Positions 7,164 to 7,341 of a DNA stretch of 7,341 nucleotides are shown here, piece by piece. The stretch is from Thiothrix sp. (GTDB lineage Bacteria; Pseudomonadota; Gammaproteobacteria; Thiotrichales; Thiotrichaceae): the NCBI GenBank assembly GCA_011375245.1, contig DRMA01000243.1, positions 1-7,341 on the forward strand, given 5' to 3'. A program made the position numbers and the translations under genes. The notes beneath the pieces are model-generated. The model did not search any database and was not told the origin of the DNA. It saw nothing but the letters and a program-made list of their open reading frames with translations. The stretch's first letter is position 1, and every line of letters begins with the position of its first letter.

Positions 7164-7209
7164 AAGGTTAAAACCACCGTCTTTTAGACGGTCAGCTTTA
7201 GCTACGAAA
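7164..7209 (-). mobile_element. Probable right end of an IS200/IS605-type element
   Basis: ACCGTCT (7176-7182) and AGACGGT (7186-7192) form a perfect 7-bp stem with a TTT loop. It is flanked by AGCTTTAGCT and by GGTTAAAACC. This arrangement, a subterminal hairpin next to an AGCTAAAGCT-like motif and a terminal TTTTAACC on the minus strand, is familiar to me from ends of IS200/IS605 elements, which carry hairpins rather than inverted repeats. The stop codon of a minus-strand frame lies 18 bases from the hairpin, the layout expected of the tnpB end. The exact boundary (about 7164) is an estimate and the left end is outside the window. Confidence 0.55.
7176..7192. repeat. Perfect hairpin ACCGTCT-TTT-AGACGGT
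   Basis: A 7-bp perfect inverted repeat with a three-base loop. On its own it could be read as a terminator stem, but no T-run follows on either strand. Its flanks fit the subterminal hairpin recognised by a Y1 transposase (TnpA) better. Confidence 0.7.
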
Positions 7210-7341
7210 TTAAGTGGTTGTTTTTACGTTAGATAAAAGTAATCTAGCCCAGAACAACCCAACTGGTTGATTCCCTTCGCCAATGTTGTTAATGCTTTTT
7301 CGTCTTAGTACACCGACCTGTTGGGGTCTTTTAATACTAAA
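7210..7341 (-). CDS. C-terminal end of a possible TnpB-like (IS605 OrfB) protein, partial
   Basis: On the minus strand a frame is open from the window edge at 7341 to TAA at 7212-7210, giving 43 residues. It begins FSIKRPQQVGVLRRKS, is basic, and ends SNVKTTT. No catalytic or zinc-finger motif falls inside this tail, so the protein itself is not identifiable from what is visible. The TnpB suggestion rests on position: the stop is next to a hairpin of the kind that ends IS200/IS605 elements, where tnpB normally finishes. TnpB proteins are RNA-guided nucleases, the ancestors of Cas12. It could equally be a decayed remnant or a chance frame. Confidence 0.35.
   Translation of the reverse strand, partial: FSIKRPQQVGVLRRKSINNIGEGNQPVGLFWARLLLSNVKTTT

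Larger units (their letters stand above)
6837..7165. other. Intergenic region without a convincing gene
   Basis: This is about 330 bases of AT-rich sequence between the Pro/Asn-rich gene and the insertion-sequence end. It must contain the leader and promoter of the minus-strand gene at 6836, but I found no good -35/-10 pair for it. On the plus strand it holds a weak promoter candidate, a near-palindrome and a strong ribosome-binding site before a five-codon frame, listed separately. One plus-strand frame stays open from 6969 to 7184 without resembling any family I know. Confidence 0.6.

Overview
The window is AT-rich chromosomal DNA from a bacterium, most likely a gammaproteobacterium. The MutS protein is close to the enterobacterial type along its whole length, and the kinase fragment at the left edge has PhoQ-like ATP-binding motifs. 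A sulfur-oxidising lineage such as Thiotrichales is possible. That idea rests only on a weak resemblance of one secreted Pro/Asn-rich protein to sulfur-globule envelope proteins and on the style of the insertion-sequence end at the right edge, so it is a guess.

Layout. Bases 1-308 hold the C-terminal ATPase part of a PhoQ-like sensor histidine kinase, cut by the window edge. Bases 412-2970 hold a complete mutS. All following genes are on the minus strand. In their own transcription direction (right to left) they are: a secreted Pro/Asn-rich protein of unknown function (6836-6003), then a probable terminator hairpin (5989-5954). Next comes an MltB-type lytic transglycosylase lipoprotein (5893-4565), a 149-base gap with a good promoter candidate, and a second MltB-type paralogue (4415-3168). 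Last is tRNA-Arg(CCU) (3089-3013), which converges on the end of mutS.

The right 500 bases (6837-7341) contain no convincing complete gene. They hold a weak plus-strand promoter candidate, a near-palindrome and a strong ribosome-binding site in front of a five-codon reading frame. The last ~180 bases look like the right end of an IS200/IS605-type element: a perfect 7-bp hairpin beside the stop codon of a reading frame that enters from beyond the window and could be the tail of a TnpB-like protein.

How the genes relate. MutS (mismatch repair) and the tRNA are housekeeping genes with no visible link to their neighbours. The two tandem transglycosylases are duplicates that would cut peptidoglycan from the inner face of the outer membrane. 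They share an extra cysteine pair, spaced 20 residues apart, that E. coli MltB lacks as I recall it. The Pro/Asn-rich exported protein is just upstream but probably has its own transcript. I see no defence system, CRISPR array or prophage. The points most worth a second look are the paralogue pair, the orphan exported protein and the possible TnpB/guide-RNA end.
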